From positions 1 to 54,517 of the forward strand of contig DVLI01000015.1 in NCBI GenBank assembly GCA_018715595.1: a stretch of 54,517 bases of DNA, read 5' to 3'. The notes under the pieces are model-generated. The model searched no databases and had not been told where the DNA came from. It saw nothing but the letters and a program-made list of their open reading frames with translations. The number at the start of each line of letters is the position of its first letter. The stretch's first letter is position 1. This DNA comes from Candidatus Caccoplasma merdavium (GTDB lineage: Bacteria; Bacteroidota; Bacteroidia; Bacteroidales; UBA11471). The position numbers were made by a program, and so were the translations under genes. Shown here in pieces: positions 37,016 to 45,095 of the stretch.

Positions 37016-37213
37016 TCAACTAATTTTATTAGGTATTAACAAGTCTCTGACATCAACATTCAGAATGTCTGCAATTTGATATAAAACGGGAATGGGAGGC
37101 TGCACCTTGTTCGTAGCATACAGATTGACCATATTGAAAGTCTTTCCAAGTCTGTTTGCCAATTCCGTTTGGCTAATTCTTTTAGCCTCCAACACCTCTT
37201 TTATTCGGTTCAT
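37016..37213 (-). CDS. XRE-family helix-turn-helix regulator (possible controller protein)
   Basis: A 65-residue Cro/C1-type DNA-binding protein with a helix-turn-helix at ISQTELANRLGKTFNMVNLY and a C-terminal helix pair ending in DLLIPNKIS. The longer frame to 37273 would start upstream of the promoter -7 box, so the ATG at 37213 is preferred. It lies 30 bp upstream of the methyltransferase gene, the place and size of controller (C) proteins in type II restriction-modification systems. Control of the operon is inferred from context only. Confidence 0.85.
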   Translation of the reverse strand: MNRIKEVLEAKRISQTELANRLGKTFNMVNLYATNKVQPPIPVLYQIADILNVDVRDLLIPNKIS

Positions 37214-37239
37214 ATTCACATTCTTTTGTCTGATGGGTA

Positions 37240-37247
37240 CAAAAGTA
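37240..37247 (-). promoter_or_regulatory. -7 box of the restriction-modification-like operon
   Basis: Minus-strand TACTTTTG, 26 bp upstream of the XRE start; no clear -33. An XRE operator could overlap it but was not resolved. Confidence 0.6.
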
Positions 37248-37404
37248 TAAAATTTAATTTGGTAAATGCGCATTTTTCAAAGGAAAGTATTACCTTTACA
37301 TCACGTAACCCGTTTAAGCGAAAAACAATCGCAAATATATTATATTAGATAGTTGCACTAATTAGAGGGTTTTTGAGGTAGTATAAAATATTTTGACTTT
37401 GATT

Positions 37405-37899
37405 ATGGAACAGAGTTTTGCGTTACCTTCGGAGCTGACCAAGACCGAGCGTTACGGGGAGTTTCTTCGGCAGTTCGAGGTGCTGGTCGAGGGTATTGAC
37501 GACGAGATAAGTGTCATGGCCAATGCCTCGGCGGCGTTGCGAGAGGCTTTCGGCTTTTTCTGGGTCGGCTTCTATCGGGTCAAGGGCAATGAACTTGTGC
37601 TGGGCCCGTTCCAGGGCAGCGTGGCCTGCTATCGCATAAAGCACGGCCGCGGCGTGTGCGGCACGGCCTGGGCGCAGGGGCAGACGGTTGTCGTGCCCGA
37701 TGTCGAGCAGTTCCCGGGACACATAGCGTGCAGTTCGCTGTCGCGTTCCGAGATTGTCGTCCCGATTTTCTCGGCCGGCGAGAACCCCGAGGTGCGCAGT
37801 GTGCTCGACATCGACAGCGAGCATTATGCCACCTTCGACGATACCGACCGCTGTTACCTCGAACAGTTGGCCGCCATTCTTTCCCGCACGCTCTATTAG
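37405..37899 (+). CDS. msrC: Free methionine-(R)-sulfoxide reductase (GAF domain)
   Basis: Reduces free L-methionine-(R)-sulfoxide with thioredoxin as electron donor. The 164-residue GAF protein has FWVGFYRV, the fRMsr cysteines (ACYRI, GVCGTAWA and HIACSS), and SEIVVPIF..VLDIDSEH. The in-frame TTG at 37393 is less likely than the ATG at 37405. It is the first normal-composition gene after the AT-rich island, so the island's right edge lies between about 37214 and 37404. Confidence 0.94.
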   Translation: MEQSFALPSELTKTERYGEFLRQFEVLVEGIDDEISVMANASAALREAFGFFWVGFYRVKGNELVLGPFQGSVACYRIKHGRGVCGTAWAQGQTVVVPDVEQFPGHIACSSLSRSEIVVPIFSAGENPEVRSVLDIDSEHYATFDDTDRCYLEQLAAILSRTLY

Positions 37900-37912
37900 A
37901 GTCTCTGTTGAA

Positions 37913-37953
37913 TAAAAGAACAGGCGGCACTCTCGGTGCCGCCTGTTCTTTTA
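37913..37953. terminator. Bidirectional terminator between msrC and GH28 gene
   Basis: A perfect 18-bp stem (taaaagaacaggcggcac) with 5-nt loop, A/T runs on both sides. Confidence 0.92.
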
Positions 37954-38012
37954 TAGTTGCCCTTTGCCGGGGATAGGCGATACCCCTTCCTGTTCCCGGG
38001 TAGGGTGAACTG

Positions 38013-39410
38013 TTATTTGTCTTTGTCGAACAATTTGTCTTTTTGACTGGCCGTGGAGGGTACGCCTACATAGCCGCCCAGGTTGCAATTCTTGATGCTG
38101 ATGCTTTCGGTGTTGGAGAAACTCAGCCCGATGCCGGCTTTGTCGACATTCACGTTTTCGAAATATACGTTGCGTATGGGCTTGGCCGTGGTGCCTTGCA
38201 GCACCAGTGCGGCGGCCGACGCCGCTTTGCAGCGCAAATCTTTTACATAGATGTCGGACACTTCAGTGAAGTGGTTGTTGTCCATGCCTTCCCCGCCATA
38301 CATCGAGGTTACATAGAAGAGGTCTTCCACTTCGCCGAAGGTGCAGTTGTTGACATAGATGTTGCGCAGGAATCCACCGCGGTCGGGGTTGGTCTTCATG
38401 TAGATGCCCCGTTTGCAATAGCCTCCGTAGGTGCAATCTTCGATAAAGACGTTTTGCACGCCCGACGACATTTCGCTGCCGAGCACCACGCCGTGCAGAC
38501 CTTTGAATTTGCAGTTGCGAATGATGATGTTTTCCGAAGGCCGGTTGGTCTTCCAGCCGTCGTTGTCGCGTCCGCATTTGATGGCGACGTTGTCGTCGCC
38601 GTTGTTGAACTCGATATTTTCGATGAGCAGGTTGCGGCTGTATTCGGGGTCGATGCCGTCATTGTTTACCAACTTGGCATCGTAGCGGATACCCCGGCAG
38701 ATGATGTTTTCCGATTTCAGCAGGTGAATGCACCAGAATGGGGCGTTGGTGATGAACACCCCTTCGATGGTGATGTTCTTGCAGTCGAAGAACTGTATCA
38801 GTTGCGGACGCAAATAGAAACCCTCGCCGAAGTTCCGTTCCTCGACAGGTGTCTCGTTGTGATTCACGTCGCGGGTCAGCTGCTGTCCTTCCCTTTGCTT
38901 GTTCTTCCAGGTCGAGAAGGTCGTTGCCGCGTTGCCGTCTATCGTTCCTTTCCCTACGATGGAGACATTTTCGAGTTGGTATCCGTAGATGAAAGGGCTG
39001 TAATTTTGCAAGAAAGTCCCTTCCCAGCTTGTTTTTACCACGGGGAGGTAGTAACGGGGCTCGGGCGAGAATTTCAACGTGGCGCCCTCTTGCAGTTCGA
39101 GGCACACGTTGCTCACAAAATGTATGGGCCCGTTGAGCAGGTATTCCCCGGCCGGTACGACGATGCGGGCTCCGCCTTGCCGGGCGGCGCGTTTCATGGC
39201 TTTGTCAAAGGCCGGCTTGCAATCTTTCTTGCCATCGCCTTTGGCGCCAAAGGCCGTGATGCTTAATGTCTTTTGTGGCATTGTGGCGCCGGTGATTTGA
39301 GCCAAGATGGCATCGCGTTTGGCGATTCGTTCGGCATCGTTCGATGCCAGCCCCGTGAGGGGGGCAAGCAGTAGCACGGCGGCTACCAGGAGACAGTTGA
39401 GATGTGTCAT
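38013..39410 (-). CDS. Exported GH28 polygalacturonase-like glycosidase
   Basis: A 465-residue pectin hydrolase. A signal peptide (about 1-22) precedes a right-handed beta-helix starting at ITAFGAKGDGKKD. Active-site elements of GH28 are present: NNDGIDPE (the NTD-type Asp), FNNGDDN (the paired Asp), LHGVVLGSEMSSG and RGIYMKT (the R-x-K pair). It probably cuts homogalacturonan or rhamnogalacturonan in the periplasm. It stands divergent from a second GH28 gene across a 598-bp regulatory region. Confidence 0.92.
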   Translation of the reverse strand: MTHLNCLLVAAVLLLAPLTGLASNDAERIAKRDAILAQITGATMPQKTLSITAFGAKGDGKKDCKPAFDKAMKRAARQGGARIVVPAGEYLLNGPIHFVSNVCLELQEGATLKFSPEPRYYLPVVKTSWEGTFLQNYSPFIYGYQLENVSIVGKGTIDGNAATTFSTWKNKQREGQQLTRDVNHNETPVEERNFGEGFYLRPQLIQFFDCKNITIEGVFITNAPFWCIHLLKSENIICRGIRYDAKLVNNDGIDPEYSRNLLIENIEFNNGDDNVAIKCGRDNDGWKTNRPSENIIIRNCKFKGLHGVVLGSEMSSGVQNVFIEDCTYGGYCKRGIYMKTNPDRGGFLRNIYVNNCTFGEVEDLFYVTSMYGGEGMDNNHFTEVSDIYVKDLRCKAASAAALVLQGTTAKPIRNVYFENVNVDKAGIGLSFSNTESISIKNCNLGGYVGVPSTASQKDKLFDKDK

Positions 39411-39478
39411 GGTTCGTGTGATTTATGGTTGAATTTTTTGTTTCTGTTTGTGCGGATAGGGCTATATGGCTGTGTTTA

Positions 39479-39486
39479 CAAATATA
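39479..39486 (-). promoter_or_regulatory. -7 box of the 38013 GH28 gene
   Basis: Minus-strand TATATTTG, 68 bp upstream of the start codon. Confidence 0.55.
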
Positions 39487-39818
39487 GTGATTTTCCTGAC
39501 AATAAACCCTCTTTGCTCTACTTTAATTTTATGGCGACGTTTTATGTCACGAGTTTTGCCCGGCACTCTCCCGGGGTATTCAATCTCCCCGCCCGTCAGA
39601 AGCGCTCCTGTCTGAAAAAACGTCTGTATCTCTGATGCCTTGCCCGGAAGAACTTGTGGAAAGAGGTTGGCCGCTGTTGTTGTCGCGTCGAGCCATGAGG
39701 TGGGAGCGGTGAACAGAAAAACCGATTTTTTGCCCAAATTATGCGCTATATCGACCCGATGGACGAAAAAGTGCACGTTTATCACTGATTATTCCCCCTG
39801 TTTGAAGAAATTTTACCC

Positions 39819-39826
39819 TAATTTTG
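39819..39826 (+). promoter_or_regulatory. Candidate -7 box of the 40009 GH28 gene
   Basis: TAATTTTG fits the consensus; no -33 at normal spacing, as is common for activator-dependent promoters. Confidence 0.4.
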
Positions 39827-40008
39827 AAAACCATTTAAACCTTTGGCGCGATTGGCAATCATATATAAAAATTTTATATCGAAGACCTGTCCGATGCGAC
39901 GAAAGCCGTACTTGCCCGTCGGACGATTGTCGGCACCTGCCGATAGGCAAAGTCCGAGGAATTAAATATTCTTGTAAGAAAAACTGTAAAACAATAAACC
40001 CAGACAAG

Positions 40009-41577
40009 ATGTATTCTATTTTGAAAAAGAGCTTGATTGTTTCTGTGGCGGGCACTTTGCTGGCAGCCACTTCGTGTGTCACGGCCCCTCAGACTCCGCA
40101 AGGAGATGCGGTATCGGGAGAGGTGTATGAGAACCTCCCTTTTGCAATGCCCGAGGTGCAACGTCCTGTTTTCCCCGATTATCGGGTGAACATTTGTGAT
40201 TTTGGCGCTGAGGAAGGCGGGCGTGTGCTTTGTACCGAAGCTATCAATGCGGCCATTCGTTCGGTGCACGAAAAGGGCGGCGGCACGGTGGTTATACCGG
40301 CCGGCTTGTGGCTTACCGGTCCCATTGTGTTGCAGAGCAATGTCAATCTTTATGCCGAGCGGAATGCTTTGGTGACATTCAGCAGCGATTACAGCCTCTA
40401 TCCAATTATAGCCACCTCTTTTGAAGGCCGCAGCGAGAAGCGTTGCCAATCGCCTATTTCGGCGCTTGATGCCGAGAATATTGCCATCACGGGCGAAGGG
40501 GTCTTCGACGGTGCCGGTGACGAGTGGCGCCCTGTGAAAAAGATGAAAATGACCGAGCGTCAATGGAAAGACCTGCTGAAATCGGGTGGGGGAGTCGATC
40601 CCGATGGAAAAATTTGGTATCCCGACGTCAACTCGATGAAGGCGGCTGAGTTGTTGAAGACCCGTGCTGCCGGGTCGATAAGCGACGCCGAATGGAATGA
40701 GATGCGCGGTTGGTTGCGTCCTGTATTGGTAAGTATCAGAAAGTGTAAAAAAGTGCTCTTGGAAGGGGTGACGTTCAAAAATTCACCCGCATGGTGCATT
40801 CACCCGCTTTCTTGCGAATCGTTGATTGTGAACGACGTGAAGGTATTCAATCCTTGGTATTCGCAAAATGGCGATGCCCTCGACGTGGAGTCTTGCAAAA
40901 ATGTGCTCGTCACCAACTGCCTGTTCGATGCCGGTGACGATGCCATCTGCTTGAAGTCGGGACGTGACGAGGAAGGTCGCCTTCGTGGAGAGCCCTGCGA
41001 GAATGTCATTGTCAAAGACAATGTCGTGTTGCATGGCCACGGCGGTTTTGTCATCGGCAGCGAGATGTCGGGGGGCGTGAAGAATGTGTATGTGACCGAT
41101 TGTTCCTTTGTGGGTACCGACACCGGATTGCGGTTTAAAAGTGCCCGCGGTCGTGGTGGCGTGGTGGAGGACATCTATATCAACAACATCAACATGATAA
41201 ATATTTCGGGCGATGCGTTGACGTTTGACCTGTATTACATGGGCAGCAATGGCCGTGTACAACAAATCCCGCCCGTTGACGAAGGCACGCCCGTTTTCAA
41301 GGACATACACATCTCGGGCGTATATTGCCGCGGAGCCGGTCGTGCTGCCGCCTTCAATGGCCTGCCTGAGTTGCCCGTGCGAAATATCACGGTCGATGAT
41401 ATGGTGGTGACCGATGCCCACCATGGGGTTGTCATCAGTCATGTCGAAGAGGTGACCATGTCGGGCCTCAATATCCAATCCGATGGTCCTGCCGTCCAGA
41501 TAGAACAAGCCAAAGATGTGAACATCAATGGTATGCCGTATGCCGAAGTGGGTGAACGGCAGGTTGTCTCGCTTTGA
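40009..41577 (+). CDS. GH28 polygalacturonase-like lipoprotein
   Basis: A 522-residue surface or periplasmic lipoprotein. The signal ends in LLAATSC, giving lipidated Cys at about residue 20. The beta-helix starts near YRVNICDFGA. GH28 catalytic motifs are fully canonical: SQNGDALDVES, FDAGDDAICLKSG, LHGHGGFVIGSEMSGG and GLRFKSARGRGG. The longer upstream frame lacks coding character and spans the promoter region, so the ATG at 40009 is used. It likely acts with the neighbouring GH28, GH105 and pectate lyase in pectin breakdown. Confidence 0.93.
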   Translation: MYSILKKSLIVSVAGTLLAATSCVTAPQTPQGDAVSGEVYENLPFAMPEVQRPVFPDYRVNICDFGAEEGGRVLCTEAINAAIRSVHEKGGGTVVIPAGLWLTGPIVLQSNVNLYAERNALVTFSSDYSLYPIIATSFEGRSEKRCQSPISALDAENIAITGEGVFDGAGDEWRPVKKMKMTERQWKDLLKSGGGVDPDGKIWYPDVNSMKAAELLKTRAAGSISDAEWNEMRGWLRPVLVSIRKCKKVLLEGVTFKNSPAWCIHPLSCESLIVNDVKVFNPWYSQNGDALDVESCKNVLVTNCLFDAGDDAICLKSGRDEEGRLRGEPCENVIVKDNVVLHGHGGFVIGSEMSGGVKNVYVTDCSFVGTDTGLRFKSARGRGGVVEDIYINNINMINISGDALTFDLYYMGSNGRVQQIPPVDEGTPVFKDIHISGVYCRGAGRAAAFNGLPELPVRNITVDDMVVTDAHHGVVISHVEEVTMSGLNIQSDGPAVQIEQAKDVNINGMPYAEVGERQVVSL

Positions 41578-41606
41578 GATAGGTTAAGGTTTAGTGAATA
41601 TGGCAG

Positions 41607-41646
41607 GTTGCGGAAGAGGTGAAAAAACTCTTCCGCAACTTTTTTA
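41607..41646 (+). terminator. Terminator of the GH28 lipoprotein gene
   Basis: GTTGCGGAAGAG, 9-nt loop, exact complement, then TTTTTTT. Confidence 0.9.
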
Positions 41647-41707
41647 GGATAGGGCGGCAGTCAAGATTATCCTCGTCCGGTCGGGCCGTTGCGGTGGCCT
41701 TCGGCGA

Positions 41708-42559
41708 TTATTCGATGTAAATCATCTTTTTGGTCATGCCTCCGTCGACGGTGATATTCTCGCCGTTGATGAAGTCATTCTCTTCCATGCAGAGAAAGAG
41801 GCACATGCGGGCGATGTCTTCGGGGCGCCCCACCCGTCCCGAGGGGTGCTGTGCGTGGTCTTCGGGGCGCAAAGATTCGTAGTGGTTATTCTCAATCCAG
41901 CCCGGAGCGATGGAGTTGACCGTGATGTGCTGGGGTGCCAATGATAGTGCGAGGGCGTGGGTGAGGGAGTAGATGCCCCCTTTCGAGGCCGCATATCCTT
42001 CGCTGCCCGGTTCACTCATAAGGTAACGGGTCGATGTGATGTTGACGATGCGTCCATAGGTGTTGGGCTGCGGAAGTACTTGGCGATGGCGTGCCAAGGC
42101 GCGAGATGTGATGAAGGCCGGCCGCAGGTTGGTGGCCAAGATGCGGTCAAACTCCTCAATCGATGTTTCGGCCAGTGGCGAAAAGCAGCTGATGCCGACG
42201 TTGTTGATAATAATGTCGAGGTCACCCCATGTCGTGAAAAGGTCTTGCATGCAGGCTTCCAGCGCCTGGACGTCGCATACATCGACCGGGTAAAATCTCG
42301 CACCGCTTTCCTGAGCCGTAAGGGTACCCTTTTTGCGGTCGTTGTCACAAAAGGCCACATGGCAGCCTGCCTTGCGAAAAGCCTTCACCACAGCCTGGCC
42401 TATTCCCGAGGCTCCGCCGGTGATGAATACCCGTCGGGGGGCGAACTTCACCTCGATGTGTCCCGGTCGCGGACCCGATTGTGTGATTTTTTTTGTTTTT
42501 CCGGCCGATTTCTGGGCGGCATACGCTTCAAATTTCTTTTCGAGATAATTGTCTGCCAT
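41708..42559 (-). CDS. Short-chain dehydrogenase/reductase (classical SDR)
   Basis: A 283-residue oxidoreductase. About 35 unusual basic residues precede the classical SDR fold: cofactor loop ITGGASGIGQ, NNVG (residues near 125), catalytic Ser in NITSTRY, Y-x-x-x-K in YAASKGG, and the C-terminal NGENITVDGG. The substrate is unknown. Between pectin-degrading genes, a role in uronate or sugar oxidation-reduction is possible (inference). The ATG at 42559 is preferred over an in-frame TTG three codons upstream. Confidence 0.88.
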   Translation of the reverse strand: MADNYLEKKFEAYAAQKSAGKTKKITQSGPRPGHIEVKFAPRRVFITGGASGIGQAVVKAFRKAGCHVAFCDNDRKKGTLTAQESGARFYPVDVCDVQALEACMQDLFTTWGDLDIIINNVGISCFSPLAETSIEEFDRILATNLRPAFITSRALARHRQVLPQPNTYGRIVNITSTRYLMSEPGSEGYAASKGGIYSLTHALALSLAPQHITVNSIAPGWIENNHYESLRPEDHAQHPSGRVGRPEDIARMCLFLCMEENDFINGENITVDGGMTKKMIYIE

Positions 42560-42617
42560 GATACACAACTTTTTAGGAGAACGGCGACCCCGATTTTGAT
42601 AGCCGTCATTGTATCGG

Positions 42618-42650
42618 CAAAAGTAAAAAAAGTTTCTGTTTTTCTTGCAA
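42618..42650 (-). promoter_or_regulatory. Promoter of the SDR gene
   Basis: Minus-strand TTG (42650-42648), 22-nt spacer, TACTTTTG (42625-42618). Confidence 0.65.
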
Positions 42651-42814
42651 TTTTGCTTCGGTCGGGAATAAAAAGCAAGATATAGTGTAATAAATCAAAA
42701 GAATAGATTAATTTTACACCCCATAAGGAATTCGCGATGGAAGCCATGCTTCAAATCCGATTCTTGGCGAAAGTACAAAACCATGAAAAGAATAACCATT
42801 AAAAACAAGAACCG

Positions 42815-43969
42815 ATGAAAAAACTGTCTGTCCTTTTCTTGGGCGTATTGTTTCTTGCCGGTTGCGCCGAAACACCGTCGACCCAGAAACCTGAGAAAGA
42901 AGATGTATTGAAATCCCTTCGTTTGGCCAACGATTATTTTATGGAGAAGTGGAGCGACCCCGGAGAGGCCATTCCCTATCCCTCGCGCAAACGCAACTAT
43001 GAGACCAACGTGTGGACTCGTGCTTATTATTACGAAGGTCTTATCGACTTGTGGGAAATCGACCCCCAACAACGCTATCTCGACTATATGTTGGAGTGGG
43101 GAAACAAACACGACTGGAAATTGCGCAGCACCAAGAACGGCTGGAAAACCCGCAATGCCGACAACCAGTGTGCCGGTCAGGCTTATCTCTATCTCTATCA
43201 ACTCGACCCCGAAAAACCCGAACGTTACATCACCAACATCAAGACCTCTATCGACTCGATGATGGTGACCGACAAAATCGACGACTGGCACTGGATCGAT
43301 GCCGTGCAGATGGCCATGCCCATATTCGCCCAGTTGGGGAACATAACCGGTGACACGGCCTACTATGAGCGGGCTTATGAGATGTATAATTACACCAAGA
43401 CCCGTCACGGTGCCAACGGACTGTATAATCCCGAAGACCAACTGTGGTGGCGTGATGGCGATTTTGACCCTCCTTACAAGGAGCCCAACGGAGAAGATTG
43501 CTACTGGTCGCGTGGTAACGGTTGGATTGTCGTGGCCATGGTGCGCATGCTCGAACTCTTGCCCGCCGATGAGCCTCACCGTCAAGAATACACCCAAATG
43601 TTGGTCGACATGTGCGGCGCCTTGAAGAAAGTGCAGCGGGAGGATGGCCTGTGGAATGTCAGTTTGCACGACCCCGACAATTACGGAGGTAAGGAGTTGA
43701 CAGGTACGGCCATGTTCATCTACGGAATGGCTTATGGCGTGAACAACGGCCTGCTCGACGCCGCCGAGTATGAACCCGTCATCTACAAGGCTTGGAATGC
43801 CATGGTGAAAGATTGTCTCCACCCCAACGGATTCCTGGGTTATGTGCAGGGCTCTGGCAAGGAACCCAAAGAGGCTCAGCCTGTTACATATGACCGCGAA
43901 CCCGATTTCGACGACTTCGGTTTGGGCGCCTTCCTGATGGCCGGAACCGAAATCTACAAAATGAAATAA
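42815..43969 (+). CDS. GH105 unsaturated rhamnogalacturonyl hydrolase, lipoprotein
   Basis: A 384-residue (alpha/alpha)6-barrel glycosidase that removes the 4,5-unsaturated uronic acid left by pectin lyases. The lipoprotein signal ends in FLAGC (Cys 17). GH88/105 landmarks: WTRAYYYEGLIDLW, the catalytic Asp in WHWIDAVQMAMP, YWSRGNGWIVVAM, and EDGLWNVSLHD. Its product spectrum complements the PL10 pectate lyase encoded 3 kb away. Single gene with strong terminator. Confidence 0.93.
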   Translation: MKKLSVLFLGVLFLAGCAETPSTQKPEKEDVLKSLRLANDYFMEKWSDPGEAIPYPSRKRNYETNVWTRAYYYEGLIDLWEIDPQQRYLDYMLEWGNKHDWKLRSTKNGWKTRNADNQCAGQAYLYLYQLDPEKPERYITNIKTSIDSMMVTDKIDDWHWIDAVQMAMPIFAQLGNITGDTAYYERAYEMYNYTKTRHGANGLYNPEDQLWWRDGDFDPPYKEPNGEDCYWSRGNGWIVVAMVRMLELLPADEPHRQEYTQMLVDMCGALKKVQREDGLWNVSLHDPDNYGGKELTGTAMFIYGMAYGVNNGLLDAAEYEPVIYKAWNAMVKDCLHPNGFLGYVQGSGKEPKEAQPVTYDREPDFDDFGLGAFLMAGTEIYKMK

Positions 43970-44006
43970 GAGCCGCCTCGTGAGGCGCGCTTCACCCCAA
44001 AAACGC

Positions 44007-44042
44007 AACGGGGGTTGCCGCTACTGCGGCAACCCCCGTTTT
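44007..44042. terminator. Bidirectional terminator between GH105 gene and YitT-like gene
   Basis: A perfect 15-bp stem (aacgggggttgccgc) with 4-nt loop between convergent genes. Confidence 0.9.
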
Positions 44043-44061
44043 ATGAAGAGAAGAAGAATTT

Positions 44062-44733
44062 TCAGATAGAAATCCTGGCAGGAAGAATCTTGCGCAGTGT
44101 GGCGCGGGTCATGATTTTGTTGCTCAGGAAACTGATGACATAACCGGTGATGCAGGCTGCAATGACGGTTCCTTCGCGCACCCCTTCGATTTTATGGGCG
44201 AGCAGGAGTGATAAGATAAGAGCAAGTGTCACCAACGTGACGTCGAAAGCAACTTTGAGTTTCCCGAAATCTTTGTGGTAACGTCGTGAGGCGTAACTCA
44301 CAAAACCTTCGGCACTCATCATCGTTACACGCGGTTTAATCTCCAAAACCACCCCGACAGCCTGTACCAGGCACCCAAGCAACAAGACGGCAATAGAGAT
44401 GATGTAGTGGTGCGGTTGCAGGGTTGTCGTAAGCAACATGTTGAGGTCGATAAACAAGCCGAAGAGAAAAGAGAACGGAATTTGAAGTAAAATATCTATG
44501 GTGTCCCGGCGGTTCATGCGGTCGCGTACAAACCAGAACTGTCCGATGATGAGCAGCAGATTGATGAGGAATGTCCACGTTCCCAAAGAGAATGTCGTGT
44601 TCAGACTTAATACATAGTTGACGCTTGAAATCGGGGTTGTCCCCAAAGATGAACGAAGGATAAGCACAATGCCCGCGGCCAGGAAATAGAGACCGACAAT
44701 GAACAGCAGGTATCTTTTTAACAAATTTTTCAT
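44062..44733 (-). CDS. YczE/YitT-like integral membrane protein
   Basis: A 223-residue protein with five to six predicted membrane segments. It shows the family traits RSSLGTTPISSVNYVLS near the start and RVTMMSAEGFVSYASRRYHKDFGKLKVAFD in the second half. The function of the family is unknown. A longer frame to 44772 is rejected because the -7 box lies inside it; the ATG at 44733 follows the promoter by 18 bp. Confidence 0.85.
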   Translation of the reverse strand: MKNLLKRYLLFIVGLYFLAAGIVLILRSSLGTTPISSVNYVLSLNTTFSLGTWTFLINLLLIIGQFWFVRDRMNRRDTIDILLQIPFSFLFGLFIDLNMLLTTTLQPHHYIISIAVLLLGCLVQAVGVVLEIKPRVTMMSAEGFVSYASRRYHKDFGKLKVAFDVTLVTLALILSLLLAHKIEGVREGTVIAACITGYVISFLSNKIMTRATLRKILPARISI

Positions 44734-44751
44734 ATTTCGAATTTCGATGAG

Positions 44752-44759
44752 CAAAGGTA
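44752..44759 (-). promoter_or_regulatory. -7 box of the YitT-like gene
   Basis: Minus-strand TACCTTTG, 18 bp upstream of the start codon. Confidence 0.65.
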
Positions 44760-44985
44760 CAAATAAAAACAATCTATTGTGACATCATGCCCGTGCGGCA
44801 AAGTACAAAAAAGTTTAACCACGTTTCTGTGTAAAGGAAATTTCGCGACAGCCGTGGCGTCCATCTCGTCTGCCTCTGTATCGGTTATTGGTCCATATAT
44901 GCCTAATCGTGTAACAAAATAATCCTCTATCGGAGGCTATGCCCCAAGTCTTAGGCAACAGAAGTTATTACATATACAGATATTT

Positions 44986-45019
44986 TTTGTTTTTTTTTCT
45001 TTCAATGGTTGTATCTTTG
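44986..45019 (+). promoter_or_regulatory. Promoter of the CNNM/CorC gene
   Basis: TTTG (44986-44989), 22-nt spacer, TATCTTTG (45012-45019). Confidence 0.75.
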
Positions 45020-45095
45020 CACAAAAGAGTCGCCTTGTGTCGTCAAATTTTACCATTCAATCGAGCGACTTTGTTATGAACCCATTGAAATATCC

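Larger units (their letters stand above)
39411..40008. other. Long divergent intergenic region between two GH28 genes
   Basis: No gene is supported. It holds a minus promoter near 39486, a plus -7 box at 39819-39826, and a predicted plus-strand leader of about 175 nt. The leader contains GC-rich inverted repeats: gtccga/tcggac across 39888-39924, and gtcggca/tgccgat near 39928-39945. A shared operator for a pectin regulator is plausible but not identified. Confidence 0.5.
44734..45095. other. Divergent intergenic region with a foldable element
   Basis: No protein gene is seen. Two divergent promoters (44752-44759 minus, 44986-45019 plus) bracket 44900-44957. There tgcctaa pairs with ttaggca and encloses a cctc-tatcg-gagg hairpin, outside both predicted transcripts. 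Confidence 0.45.
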
